Shown piece by piece: positions 33,364 through 42,284 of a DNA stretch of 64,000 nt. The translations under genes were made by a program, and so were the position numbers. Within the stretch, counting starts at the first letter, position 1. Each line of letters begins with the position of its first letter. This DNA is from Halopiger xanaduensis SH-6. GTDB taxonomy: Archaea; Halobacteriota; Halobacteria; Halobacteriales; Natrialbaceae. The DNA lies in contig NC_015666.1 in assembly GCF_000217715.1 (NCBI RefSeq), positions 632,270 to 696,269 of the forward strand. The letters are read 5' to 3'. The notes under the pieces were generated by a model. That model had not been told where the DNA came from. It ran no database searches and was given only the letters and a program-made list of their open reading frames with translations.

Positions 33364-33927
33364 ATGGGATCGAACCGCACCGGAACCGGGGCCGAAACCG
33401 GACGGCGAGCGGTCGTGGCGGGACTCGGGGCGACGGCCGTCGCGTCGCTGGCCGGCTGTCTGAGCGGCAGCGACGGCGGTGGCGGCAGCGGTGGCAGTGA
33501 CGGCGACAGCGGAGACGACGGATCAGACGAGGAGCCCGTCGTCGACGCCGCGGAGACGACCGTCGGGAACACCGATCCCGACGCGTGGCGCGACGTCGCC
33601 GAACTCCGGTTCGACGGCTACGTCGGCGGCTGGCTCGGCCTCGAGCCCGCGCCGATCGAACTGGTCGAGAACCCGACGCTGGTGCTCGTCGAGGGCGGGG
33701 AGTACGAACTCACCTGGACGAATCAGGACGGAATCCACCATAACATCGCGTTCTGGGACGAGGACCGAGAAGTGGTCAGAGACTACTCGACGCCGGGCAA
33801 CGAGACGCTCGGCGAGCGCGAAACGCTCGCGTTCGAGGCGACGCCGGAGATGGACACCTACCGCTGCGAGTACCAGCCGGCAGGGCAACTCGGCGACGTG
33901 CGACTCGTTTCCCCCGACTCGGACTGA
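33364..33927 (+). CDS. Cupredoxin-like lipoprotein with incomplete copper site
   Basis: The 187-residue protein has a Tat lipoprotein signal (GRRAVVAGLGATAVASLAGC), a Gly/Asp/Ser-rich linker and a beta-sandwich domain (about 65-187). NQDGIHHNIAFWDE supplies the first His of a type I copper site and TYRCEYQPAGQLGDV the Cys. The second His and the Met of halocyanin-type sites are replaced by Gln. It may bind copper differently or not at all. An ATG at 33337 is possible, but CTTATGCAC about 28 bases before 33364 suggests a leaderless start there. Confidence 0.75.
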   Translation: MGSNRTGTGAETGRRAVVAGLGATAVASLAGCLSGSDGGGGSGGSDGDSGDDGSDEEPVVDAAETTVGNTDPDAWRDVAELRFDGYVGGWLGLEPAPIELVENPTLVLVEGGEYELTWTNQDGIHHNIAFWDEDREVVRDYSTPGNETLGERETLAFEATPEMDTYRCEYQPAGQLGDVRLVSPDSD

Positions 33928-33966
33928 CGCCGGTCGACCGTCCGAGCGACGACGCGCCGCGATCGG

Positions 33967-34395
33967 TCACCGCACGACGGTCACCGACACCGGCGCGCGA
34001 CGGACGACTCGCTCGGCGACGCTGCCAAGCAACACGCGGGAGACGCCCGAGCGGCCGTGGCTGCCGACGACGATGTGATCGACGTCGTTTTCCTCGGCGA
34101 ACCGGACTATCTCTCGAGCGGGATCGCCGGCGGCAGTTTCGACCCGGTACTCGACGTCGTCGGCCGTCGCTTGGTCCACGAGCTGCTCGCGGAGGTCCTC
34201 GCGAAGATCCTCTGAGGCGGTTTTCCGACGGTCGGCAAGAGTCTCCTCGACGGCCTGAATACTCGCTTCGGTAAAGCTGTCGGCGATGTCGACGACCCGT
34301 AACAGGACGAGTTCCTCGTCGGCGTACTCGTCGAACGCGTAGGTTACCGCCTGCTGTGCGGGTTCGGAGCCGTCGTAGGCAACGAGAACGGTCAT
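33967..34395 (-). CDS. Universal stress protein (single domain)
   Basis: The 142-residue UspA protein begins MTVLVAYDGSEPAQQAVTYA and carries the ATP-binding loop GSHGRSGVSRVLLGSVAERV with an APVSVTVV last strand. The helical middle (EETLADRRKTASEDLREDL) is typical. It converges with the cupredoxin-like gene. A general stress or signalling role is likely. Confidence 0.92.
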   Translation of the reverse strand: MTVLVAYDGSEPAQQAVTYAFDEYADEELVLLRVVDIADSFTEASIQAVEETLADRRKTASEDLREDLREQLVDQATADDVEYRVETAAGDPAREIVRFAEENDVDHIVVGSHGRSGVSRVLLGSVAERVVRRAPVSVTVVR

Positions 34396-34466
34396 ATCGC
34401 TGGCTACGGGCGCTGGCCAAATAAAGGCGGACTCGAGTCGTCATCCCCGCTTCGTCGCTCGGGGCC

Positions 34467-35561
34467 TTACTCCTCGAAGCCGTCTTCGAACCGGAACGTG
34501 CCGTTCCGCTGCACCACTTCGCCGTCAACCTCGATGAACGAATCCTCGCTCATGTCGACGATCATGTCCACGTGGACCGCCGAATCGTTCTGCTCGTTGT
34601 CCTCGCCGACGGTGTCGTCGTAGGCGCGGCCGACCGCCATGTGGACCGTATCGCCCATCTTCTCGTCGAACAGCATGTTGTACGTGAACCGGTCGATCTC
34701 GCGGTTCATCCCGATGCCGAGTTCGCCCAGCCGACGCGCGCCGTCGTCCGTGTTGAGGACTTCCGTGAGGACGTCCTCGTTCTTCGCCGCCGAGTGGTCG
34801 ACCACTTCGCCGCCCTCGAACTCGAGGTAGACGTCCGTGATTTCGCGGCCCTGGTGGTACAGCGGCATGTCGAACAGCACCTCGCCCTCGACGCTGTCGG
34901 GGACGGGCGCGGTGAAGACCTCGCCGCCGGGAAGGTTGTGCTCGCCGTGGTCGTTCAGCGTCGGATTGCCGTCAACGGACATGGTCACGTCGGTCGTGTC
35001 GCCGCTGACGATGCGGACCTCGTCGGCGGGGTCGAGGATCTCGACCATGTTCTCCTGGTGGTCGCGCTGGTCCGCCCAGTCCTTGTTGACGGCGTCCCAG
35101 ACGAAGTTCTCGTAGCCCTCCGTGCTCATTTCGGCGAGCTGGGCGTTCGCCGGCGCGGGGAACTGCGTAAGACACCAGCGGATGCCGAGGCGCTCCTCGA
35201 GGATCGGCTGGTGGGCCTGCTGGTAGGCCGCTTGGGTCTCGGGGTCGACGTCGCTGGTCTGGGTGACGTTGTCGCTCGCTCGGATGGCGATGTAGACGTC
35301 CGTGTTCTCGATGAGGGCGAGCTCGTGCTCGGGCGTCTCGAACTCGCCATCGGACGAGCGCAGGTAGGCGCGGCGCTGTCGGGCACCGGTTCGCTGGGTG
35401 GTCGTGACCGGGTTCGCGCCCTGGTCGCCGATCACTTCGTGCAGCGCAACGACCAGATCCTCGGCGACCGGGTGGGCGTCGATGACGACGTTGTCCCCCT
35501 CCTCGAGGTCGACCGAGTGGTTCGCGATGATCTCGGCGTGTTCGCGGATGCGCGGATCCAT
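34467..35561 (-). CDS. M29 family aminopeptidase
   Basis: The 364-residue metallo-aminopeptidase starts MDPRIREHAEIIANHSVDLE. M29 signatures include VVIDAHPVAEDLVVALHEV, the middle EMSTEGYENFVWDAVNKDW, and the metal site region FDEKMGDTVHMAVGRAYDDTVG and SAVHVDMIVDM (His and HxD ligands). It removes N-terminal amino acids in the cytosol with a co-catalytic metal pair. Length is close to the family norm; longer upstream starts are unlikely because family members begin with this short helix. Confidence 0.93.
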   Translation of the reverse strand: MDPRIREHAEIIANHSVDLEEGDNVVIDAHPVAEDLVVALHEVIGDQGANPVTTTQRTGARQRRAYLRSSDGEFETPEHELALIENTDVYIAIRASDNVTQTSDVDPETQAAYQQAHQPILEERLGIRWCLTQFPAPANAQLAEMSTEGYENFVWDAVNKDWADQRDHQENMVEILDPADEVRIVSGDTTDVTMSVDGNPTLNDHGEHNLPGGEVFTAPVPDSVEGEVLFDMPLYHQGREITDVYLEFEGGEVVDHSAAKNEDVLTEVLNTDDGARRLGELGIGMNREIDRFTYNMLFDEKMGDTVHMAVGRAYDDTVGEDNEQNDSAVHVDMIVDMSEDSFIEVDGEVVQRNGTFRFEDGFEE

Positions 35562-35613
35562 GTCGCAGGAGTACCGGAGACGGCGGGATACCGTTTTCGA
35601 ATCGAAATGCAGT

Positions 35614-35820
35614 CTACTCCCCGCCGTTCGCAAGGAATATACCGAGGTAGATCGCAACCAGCGCACAGCCGAGTCCGGCGCCGAACGCAACCGTGTACGG
35701 CGACGCGAGATCGAACGCGTCGCCCTCGACCGCCCAGCCGATGAAGCCGCTCGCCAGCAGGGCCAGCGCCGCGAGTCGGAGGACCGAGACGACGTCGGTC
35801 GCGGTGATTCGGGCGGTCAT
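35614..35820 (-). CDS. 68-residue two-helix membrane protein
   Basis: The protein begins MTARITATDVVSVLRLAALA and has membrane helices at about 11-30 and 42-63 (PYTVAFGAGLGCALVAIYLG), ending FLANGGE. No family was recognised. It follows the membrane protein gene at 35825 by four bases and is probably cotranscribed with it. Confidence 0.6.
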   Translation of the reverse strand: MTARITATDVVSVLRLAALALLASGFIGWAVEGDAFDLASPYTVAFGAGLGCALVAIYLGIFLANGGE

Positions 35821-35824
35821 CAGT

Positions 35825-36847
35825 TCACCCGCTCGAGTCGAAGCGGTCGCGATCGGCAATCGGGTCCCGATACGTCTCATCGTCGCCGTCCACGAGTTCC
35901 TGACAGAGCGACACCGTCGCGGCCGTCAGCACGAGCCCGACCGGACTCGCGACGAGCAACGCGATGACGAACCCGACGATCCCGCCGTTCAACAGCACCG
36001 AGAGCACGATCGAGACGATAGCAGTGACGAGGACGTGTCCGAGGGCGAACCAAAAGTACGCCCCGCCCGCCGTCGCGAACCCGTAGGAGCGGCGGAACGC
36101 CTCGAGGACGCCCGCGTCGGCGACGACGAGCAGGAACGGCGCCGCGTAGAAGCAGTAGCCGAGCACGAGCACCAGCGGAACGCCGAGGAGGAGCAGCGGC
36201 GGCGCGATCAGCGCGATCGGAAGCAGGGCCAGAAACGCGGCGAAGACGACGAGGTAGTACGCGAACAGCCGCGGCGCGTAGTCGACGACGCACGCGAGCA
36301 GCACCGCCGGTTCGCCGCGCAGTCGGCGGTCGATGCCGCCGAGGTAGCCGGCCGCGACCGCGGCGGCGATCACCCCGTACGCCAGCAGCAGGATTCCGAG
36401 CCATGCCAGCTGTACCGAGCCGACGGCGTCGACGGGCAGAACGATGGACTCGACGGGCGTCTCGATAGTGATCTCGGGACCGGTGGCGGTCGGACCGCCG
36501 ACCGGCGCGGCGCCGCCCGTGTCCTCGAACGGCGCGCCGGTATCCCACCCGGTCGTCGTACTCGAGCCGGTACTGGCCGGATCGGGCGGATCGACCAGCG
36601 ACCACAGCTCGAGCAGCGGCGACGGAAGGGAGAACTGGACCGAGAACGAGGTGCGGTGCGGATCGAGCACCCGTTCGATCTTGCCGACCTCGAGCAGCGA
36701 GAGCACGAGCGGGACCACGGCGTACGGCAGCAGTTCGTCGAAGCGGTCGGTAACGCGGGAGACGTGCCGCGAAAACGCGTCGCTCGACCGATCCCGCGAC
36801 GGCGGGCCGGCGGCGTGATCGGAGGGCGAATCCGGGTCGGGAACCAT
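35825..36847 (-). CDS. Multi-pass membrane protein of unknown function
   Basis: The 340-residue protein has a disordered N-terminal 25 residues, a first helix at about 45-60 (AVVPLVLSLLEVG), a Thr/Gly/Pro-rich extracellular loop (85-135) and five or six helices between about 140 and 325. The pattern resembles DUF4013-like or Yip-like polytopic proteins of haloarchaea. There are no enzyme motifs. It heads a two-gene unit with the 68-residue protein. Confidence 0.65.
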   Translation of the reverse strand: MVPDPDSPSDHAAGPPSRDRSSDAFSRHVSRVTDRFDELLPYAVVPLVLSLLEVGKIERVLDPHRTSFSVQFSLPSPLLELWSLVDPPDPASTGSSTTTGWDTGAPFEDTGGAAPVGGPTATGPEITIETPVESIVLPVDAVGSVQLAWLGILLLAYGVIAAAVAAGYLGGIDRRLRGEPAVLLACVVDYAPRLFAYYLVVFAAFLALLPIALIAPPLLLLGVPLVLVLGYCFYAAPFLLVVADAGVLEAFRRSYGFATAGGAYFWFALGHVLVTAIVSIVLSVLLNGGIVGFVIALLVASPVGLVLTAATVSLCQELVDGDDETYRDPIADRDRFDSSG

Positions 36848-37007
36848 ACGATCGCCAACAAACGATAGGGAATTGAAACCTTCGTTCGGTCGACGCGGTG
36901 GTCGCTGCCTCTCGCCCCTCGCGCCGTGACTCGGGACTGTATCCGCGGATGGCGACGGCTCGAACCGTCTCGTCCCTTTATCCCGCTCGGCGCCGTTGCA
37001 CCGCGCG

Positions 37008-37670
37008 ATGAAATCCGTCCGCGTCTCGCTCGGGCGCGATGCGGCGACGCTCGGGCCGCTCCACGAGACCCTCTGTACGTCGCCGTCTCTCGAGCGCGAG
37101 GTCGTCCTCGGCGGGCAAGCGGTCGACGGCGTCGAAACGATCACCTCGTTCGTCTACGAGGACGGGAGCGGGGACGGGCGAGCCGCCTACGAATCGGCGC
37201 TCGAGGACCTCGAGACGGTGCGGGAGTACGACGCGACGCCGGCCGACGAGGGGTTCTTCCTCTACCTCCGCCGCGAACTCGGGGCCGAGGGACTGTCGCT
37301 GCTGAACGCGCTCGCACAGGAGACGGTCGTCGTCGTGCCGCCGATCGAACTGCGCTCCGATCGAACGATCCGGACGACGGTCGTCGGCCGTTCGGCGGAT
37401 CTCGCGGCCGTGCTCGAGGCGCTTTCGGACGGCGTGACGGTCGACGTGCTGTGGACGAGCGACCGCGTGACGACGACCAAGACGGCGGCGTCGGACCGCC
37501 AACTGGCGGCGATGCGGGCGGCGCGGTCGGTCGGCTACTACGAGGTGCCGCGGCGCAACGGCATCGAGGCGGTCGCCGCCGAACTCGACTGTGCGGTGTC
37601 GACGGCGTCGGCGCTCCTGCGACGCGGCGAGGCGAACGTGATCGACCGAGTACTCGACTCGCGGCGGTAA
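37008..37670 (+). CDS. Bat-like HTH-10 regulator
   Basis: The 220-residue protein starts MKSVRVSLGRDAATLGPLHE. The N-terminal 150 residues are a sensor-like mixed domain. The C-terminus (165-218) is the bacterio-opsin activator HTH-10 domain: SDRQLAAMRAARSVGYYEVP, then AAELDCAVSTASALLRRGEA. Such proteins are frequent haloarchaeal transcription regulators; the signal and target here are unknown. A weaker TTG start at 36996 is not preferred. Confidence 0.88.
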   Translation: MKSVRVSLGRDAATLGPLHETLCTSPSLEREVVLGGQAVDGVETITSFVYEDGSGDGRAAYESALEDLETVREYDATPADEGFFLYLRRELGAEGLSLLNALAQETVVVVPPIELRSDRTIRTTVVGRSADLAAVLEALSDGVTVDVLWTSDRVTTTKTAASDRQLAAMRAARSVGYYEVPRRNGIEAVAAELDCAVSTASALLRRGEANVIDRVLDSRR

Positions 37671-37679
37671 TCCGATTCG

Positions 37680-38345
37680 CTACGCCTCCGACGGGTCCGC
37701 CCGCCGGCAGACCGCGGCGTAGCCGATGCCGCACCAGTACGTCTCGAGGACCTCGCACTCGTCGAAGACCGTCCGGAGCGACTCGAGGACGTCGCCGTCG
37801 GGGTTCCGGTTCGCGTACCAGCGGAAGAACCGCCGGAGAATCGGGTTCACGACGCGCAGCGGTCCCGTCGGCACGGGCCGTACGTCGCAAACGGCGAACG
37901 AGCCGCCGGGAACGAGATGGCTGTAGACGTTCTCGGCGGCGCCGCGGACGTCGGGCATGACGCTCAGCGACAGCGTCGCGACCGCCGCGTCGAAGGGCTC
38001 CTCGAACGCGACCGCGGTCGCGTCGGCGCGGCGGACTTCGACGTTCTCCCAGCCGTGGCGCTCGACGCGGTCCCGCGCCTTCGCGACCATCTCGGGGCTG
38101 TAATCGACCGCGACTAACTGTCCTGCCGGACCGATCGCGTCTCGAAGCCGCTCGAAGTTGACGCCCGGACCGCAGCCGACGTCGAGGACGCGATCCCCGG
38201 ACTCGAGCGGCAAGCGATCGATCGCGGCCTCGCGCATCGGCTCGAGGTCGCGCTCGCTCATCGCGTAGTAGTCGCTCCAGCGATCCCACATCCGGCGGCT
38301 CCGCTCGAGGTGGGCCTCGTAGGCCGGTCGTTTTGAGCCTTCCAT
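37680..38345 (-). CDS. SAM-dependent methyltransferase
   Basis: The 221-residue class I methyltransferase has SAM motif I VLDVGCGPGVNFERLRD (about 52-68), acidic loop VAVDYSPEMVAKA and motif II ADATAVAFEEPFDAAVATLS. The C-terminal part contains VCDVRPVPTG and a lipid-type pocket region (ILRRFFRWYANRNPDGD). This layout resembles phospholipid or small-molecule methyltransferases. The substrate is unknown. It converges with the Bat-like regulator. Confidence 0.88.
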   Translation of the reverse strand: MEGSKRPAYEAHLERSRRMWDRWSDYYAMSERDLEPMREAAIDRLPLESGDRVLDVGCGPGVNFERLRDAIGPAGQLVAVDYSPEMVAKARDRVERHGWENVEVRRADATAVAFEEPFDAAVATLSLSVMPDVRGAAENVYSHLVPGGSFAVCDVRPVPTGPLRVVNPILRRFFRWYANRNPDGDVLESLRTVFDECEVLETYWCGIGYAAVCRRADPSEA

Positions 38346-38489
38346 AGTTGTTCCTCACGGCGAGGCAGCAGAGTAGGTACTCGCGAAGCCTATCGGGCCT
38401 TTATGTGAGTGTGACGCGGACGAGTGTGATTCCCGGTCGCGGAGCCGGCGGATCGTCGCCTATTTTCGCGTCGCGCGGGTACCCAGGGT

Positions 38490-39503
<1,014 letters not shown>

Positions 39504-39635
39504 CTACTTCCCGCGCATTCCCTCGCGGAACTCGAGGACGGTGCGCCGGAGCAGCAGGTACGAGAAGAAGATCAGCGCCAGCAGGATCAGGACGATGGCG
39601 ATGATGACGGGGTCGTCGGGGATGAGCTCCAGCAT
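39504..39635 (-). CDS. 43-residue single-pass membrane protein
   Basis: The frame encodes MLELIPDDPVIIAIVLILLA and continues LIFFSYLLLRRTVLEFREGMRGK. One membrane helix is followed by a basic tail. Similar tiny proteins occur in haloarchaea (DUF7859-like from memory). Its stop codon abuts that of the threonine aldolase on the other strand. Confidence 0.55.
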   Translation of the reverse strand: MLELIPDDPVIIAIVLILLALIFFSYLLLRRTVLEFREGMRGK

Positions 39636-40077
39636 ACGAGGGCGATACCGTGTCAGCGTGGATAACGGTTTCGACGCGCTTCATCTGTGCCGCTCGCGAG
39701 TGCGTGCCGACCGACCGATCGACGGTCACGACGGTAGCTAAAACCGGAGTTTCACCTTACGCTGCGTATAATGCCCCGAAAGGCGAAGGACACAATGCGT
39801 CTCGATCAGCGGCTCGCCACCGCCGCGCGACGGCCCGTGTGGCCGGATCGAGACGGCCACGATCGCCACTCCGGATCCGACCTGCCCTGACCCCGGAATC
39901 GATCGAATCGGATCGCCCCTCCACACCGCCGGTCCGCTCGAGCGCCCGTCGAGCGGATCGGGGGCTCCCGCTGACGCCCCGACCCCGACCACGTATCGCG
40001 CGCCACCCCGCTGACGCTTCCGCGAGTTCGGTCACGAGTTCTGCAGAACGGTTCCGCCGACCAGCGGATATCCGCGG
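39636..40077. other. Gene-free interval
   Basis: A 442-base stretch with no convincing gene. Open frames are present on both strands but show Arg/Pro/Ser-rich composition typical of antisense or out-of-frame GC-rich DNA. No tRNA, repeat or strong promoter is seen. Confidence 0.5.
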
Positions 40078-40605
40078 CTATACCGTCCCCGCCACGTCGA
40101 ACGACTCCACGAGCGTCCCGTCCGGCTCCCGAATTTCGCCCTCGAGTCCGGTCCCGTCCGCGACCGCCTCGAGCACCGCGAATCCGGGCCGGTGACCGCG
40201 CGGCTGGGCGTGGCTCCCGGGATTGAGGAGGAGACAATCCTCAACGTCGACCACGGTCGGGTGGTGCGTGTGTCCCGAGACGACGACGTCCGCGCCCCGC
40301 GAGCGGCCGAACATCGACAGGCCGACCTCGCCGCCCTCGCGGCGGTGCGTGACGGCGAACCGGACGCCCGCCTCCTCGAGGACGCGCGCTTCGGGGAGCC
40401 GATCGCGAACCGCACCGCTATCCGCGTTCCCGTGAACCGCGAACAGGCGGTCACACTCCTCCCGGAAGGCCTCGAGCGCTGCCGCACTCGTGAAATCGCC
40501 GGCGTGGATAACGACATCCGCCTCGCGAGCCGCGGTCAGGGCCTCGCCCTCGAGTTCGTGGCCGACCGTGCTGTGCGTGTCCGAGAAGATCGCGATCCTG
40601 GTCAT
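40078..40605 (-). CDS. YfcE-type metallophosphoesterase
   Basis: The 175-residue calcineurin-like phosphoesterase starts MTRIAIFSDTHSTVGHELEG. The binuclear metal ligands are seen in DTH (motif I), HAGD (about 32-35), HGNAD (GNxD/H) and SGHTHH near 110. YfcE-type enzymes cleave phosphodiester bonds with Mn2+. The start at 40605 is chosen because motif I lies right after it. Confidence 0.93.
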   Translation of the reverse strand: MTRIAIFSDTHSTVGHELEGEALTAAREADVVIHAGDFTSAAALEAFREECDRLFAVHGNADSGAVRDRLPEARVLEEAGVRFAVTHRREGGEVGLSMFGRSRGADVVVSGHTHHPTVVDVEDCLLLNPGSHAQPRGHRPGFAVLEAVADGTGLEGEIREPDGTLVESFDVAGTV

Positions 40606-40744
40606 AATGGGGCTTCGGCCGCCGGTGACAGGTTCCTTTCCCTTTCTGTCCAACTGACGACGGCGACGTCTTCCCCTCCGAACTGGAAGCGACTTGCTCT
40701 AGAGTGGCTTATACTTTTCACCGAGCCCTCTGTAGTCGTCGCCG

Positions 40745-41701
40745 ATGGCAAGTAGCACCTCCGTCGTGCTCGCGGCGCTGTTCGCGAACGGCGCGATCGC
40801 GATCCTGAAGTTCGGCGGGTTTCTGCTGACCGGCAGCCCCGCCATGCTGTCGGAGACGTATCACTCGATCTCGGACACGGGAAATCAGATCTTCCTGCTG
40901 ATCGGGATCAAGTACGGCGCGCAGGAGGCGAACCGCACCCACCCGTTCGGCCACGGCAAGGCCCAGTTCTTCTACAGCCTCCTCGTGAGCGTCATGCTGT
41001 TCGGCATCGCCGGCTGGGAGAGCGCGAGACACGGCTACGACGCGCTGACCCACGGCGGCGTTCACCGCGCCGCCGGGGACGTCACGATGCTCGGACGGAC
41101 GTTCGACCCGGTCTACGTCAACTACGCGGTCCTCATCGGGGCGATCGTCTTCGAGACCTACGCGCTCTGGAAGGCCTACCAAGGGATCAGCAGCCAGATG
41201 GACGAGTACGGCTGGACCAGCCTCCGCGAGGCGTTCAGCAAGACCAGCGACGTGACGACGCTGACCGCGCTCACCGAGGACAGCATCGCGCTCGCCGGCG
41301 CGGGGATCGCACTGGCCGGCGTCTATCTCACCCGAACGACCGGGAATCCGATGTACGACGCCGCCTCCGCGCTCATCATCGGGCTCCTGCTCATGGGCTT
41401 CGCCGTCGCGCTCGCCTGGGAGAACAAGCGGCTCATCCTCGGGGAGAGCCTCGCGAAACCGGCCGAGGACGAACTTCGTGCGATCGTCACCGACTGGGAC
41501 GGCGTCACCGAACTCGTCGACTTCCGGACCGTCTACTTCGGCGCCGAGGAACTGCTCGTCACCGCCGACGTCGCGTTCGATCCCGGCCTCGAGACCGAGG
41601 AGATCGACGAGCGCATCACCGACCTCGAGCGCGCGCTGCGGGAGCACGACGATCAGGTGCGAAACGTCTACATCGAACCTCAGACGAGGGCCCGTCCGTA
41701 A
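40745..41701 (+). CDS. Cation diffusion facilitator transporter
   Basis: The 318-residue CDF protein has six membrane helices. The metal-binding TM2 motif is ETYHSISDTGNQ (about 38-49), an HxxxD-type site. A His-rich segment (RTHPFGHGKAQFF) follows. TM5 carries DVTTLTALTEDSIALAG, and the C-terminal domain (about 240-318) is the usual cytosolic dimerisation fold. It exports Zn2+ or similar metal ions in exchange for protons. A TATA-like CTTATACTTT near 40708 is a plausible promoter. Confidence 0.93.
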   Translation: MASSTSVVLAALFANGAIAILKFGGFLLTGSPAMLSETYHSISDTGNQIFLLIGIKYGAQEANRTHPFGHGKAQFFYSLLVSVMLFGIAGWESARHGYDALTHGGVHRAAGDVTMLGRTFDPVYVNYAVLIGAIVFETYALWKAYQGISSQMDEYGWTSLREAFSKTSDVTTLTALTEDSIALAGAGIALAGVYLTRTTGNPMYDAASALIIGLLLMGFAVALAWENKRLILGESLAKPAEDELRAIVTDWDGVTELVDFRTVYFGAEELLVTADVAFDPGLETEEIDERITDLERALREHDDQVRNVYIEPQTRARP

Positions 41702-41725
41702 GCCGTCGCCCCCGACGCTCCGGTC

Positions 41726-42142
41726 TTACGCGCTCGAGGCGTCGGAGTCGTCCCGATCGTCGTAGCCGGCCACGATCGTCGATCCGGGCGGTCGCTCGTT
41801 CAACACCGCCTCGACGGTCGTCTCCTCGAGGTCCACGGTCGACGTGAGCGGCTCCCAGCCGTCGTCCGTCTCGACGGCGACCGCGACGTCGGTCGGACTC
41901 GCGCCGGGCGGCAGTTTTGACGGGTCGTAGACCAGCGAGATGCGGACGGCCTCGATCGCCTTGAGGTCGTCCAGCCCTGCGATATGGACTGGGTCCGAGA
42001 GGGCGTCGACCGGCGGCTCGCTGTCGCTTCGCTCGAGGCCGAACTCGTCGGGGACGACGCCCGCGACGACGGCGACGCGAGCGCCCGCGTACTCGAGTGT
42101 GGCTTCCGCGACGCTGTCGGAATCGTATCCCGGGATGGCCAT
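41726..42142 (-). CDS. Conserved haloarchaeal protein of unknown function
   Basis: The 138-residue acidic protein starts MAIPGYDSDSVAEATLEYAG. Its first 90 residues carry beta-type segments (ARVAVVAGVVPDEFGL, EAVRISLVYDPSKLPPG) and the C-terminus is a short beta region with Asp. No signal peptide or membrane helix is present. It is divergent from the helicase gene. Confidence 0.5.
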   Translation of the reverse strand: MAIPGYDSDSVAEATLEYAGARVAVVAGVVPDEFGLERSDSEPPVDALSDPVHIAGLDDLKAIEAVRISLVYDPSKLPPGASPTDVAVAVETDDGWEPLTSTVDLEETTVEAVLNERPPGSTIVAGYDDRDDSDASSA

Positions 42143-42284
42143 TCGTATGCGGGGCGAAGCGCTCGAGACGTATGGCTGTGGACCGTGCGATAGCCGGCCG
42201 GCGGTCGATTCGCGGTCGGTGATTTATATACTGCCCCCGACGCGAGACGAACGCTTTTATCGCAGCGGGAACCTATCACGCACT

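Noticed and set aside
39738-40035. Frames in the gap 39636-40077
   Set aside because: Short, Arg/Gly/Ser-rich, no start signals and no family; the gap is best left without a gene.
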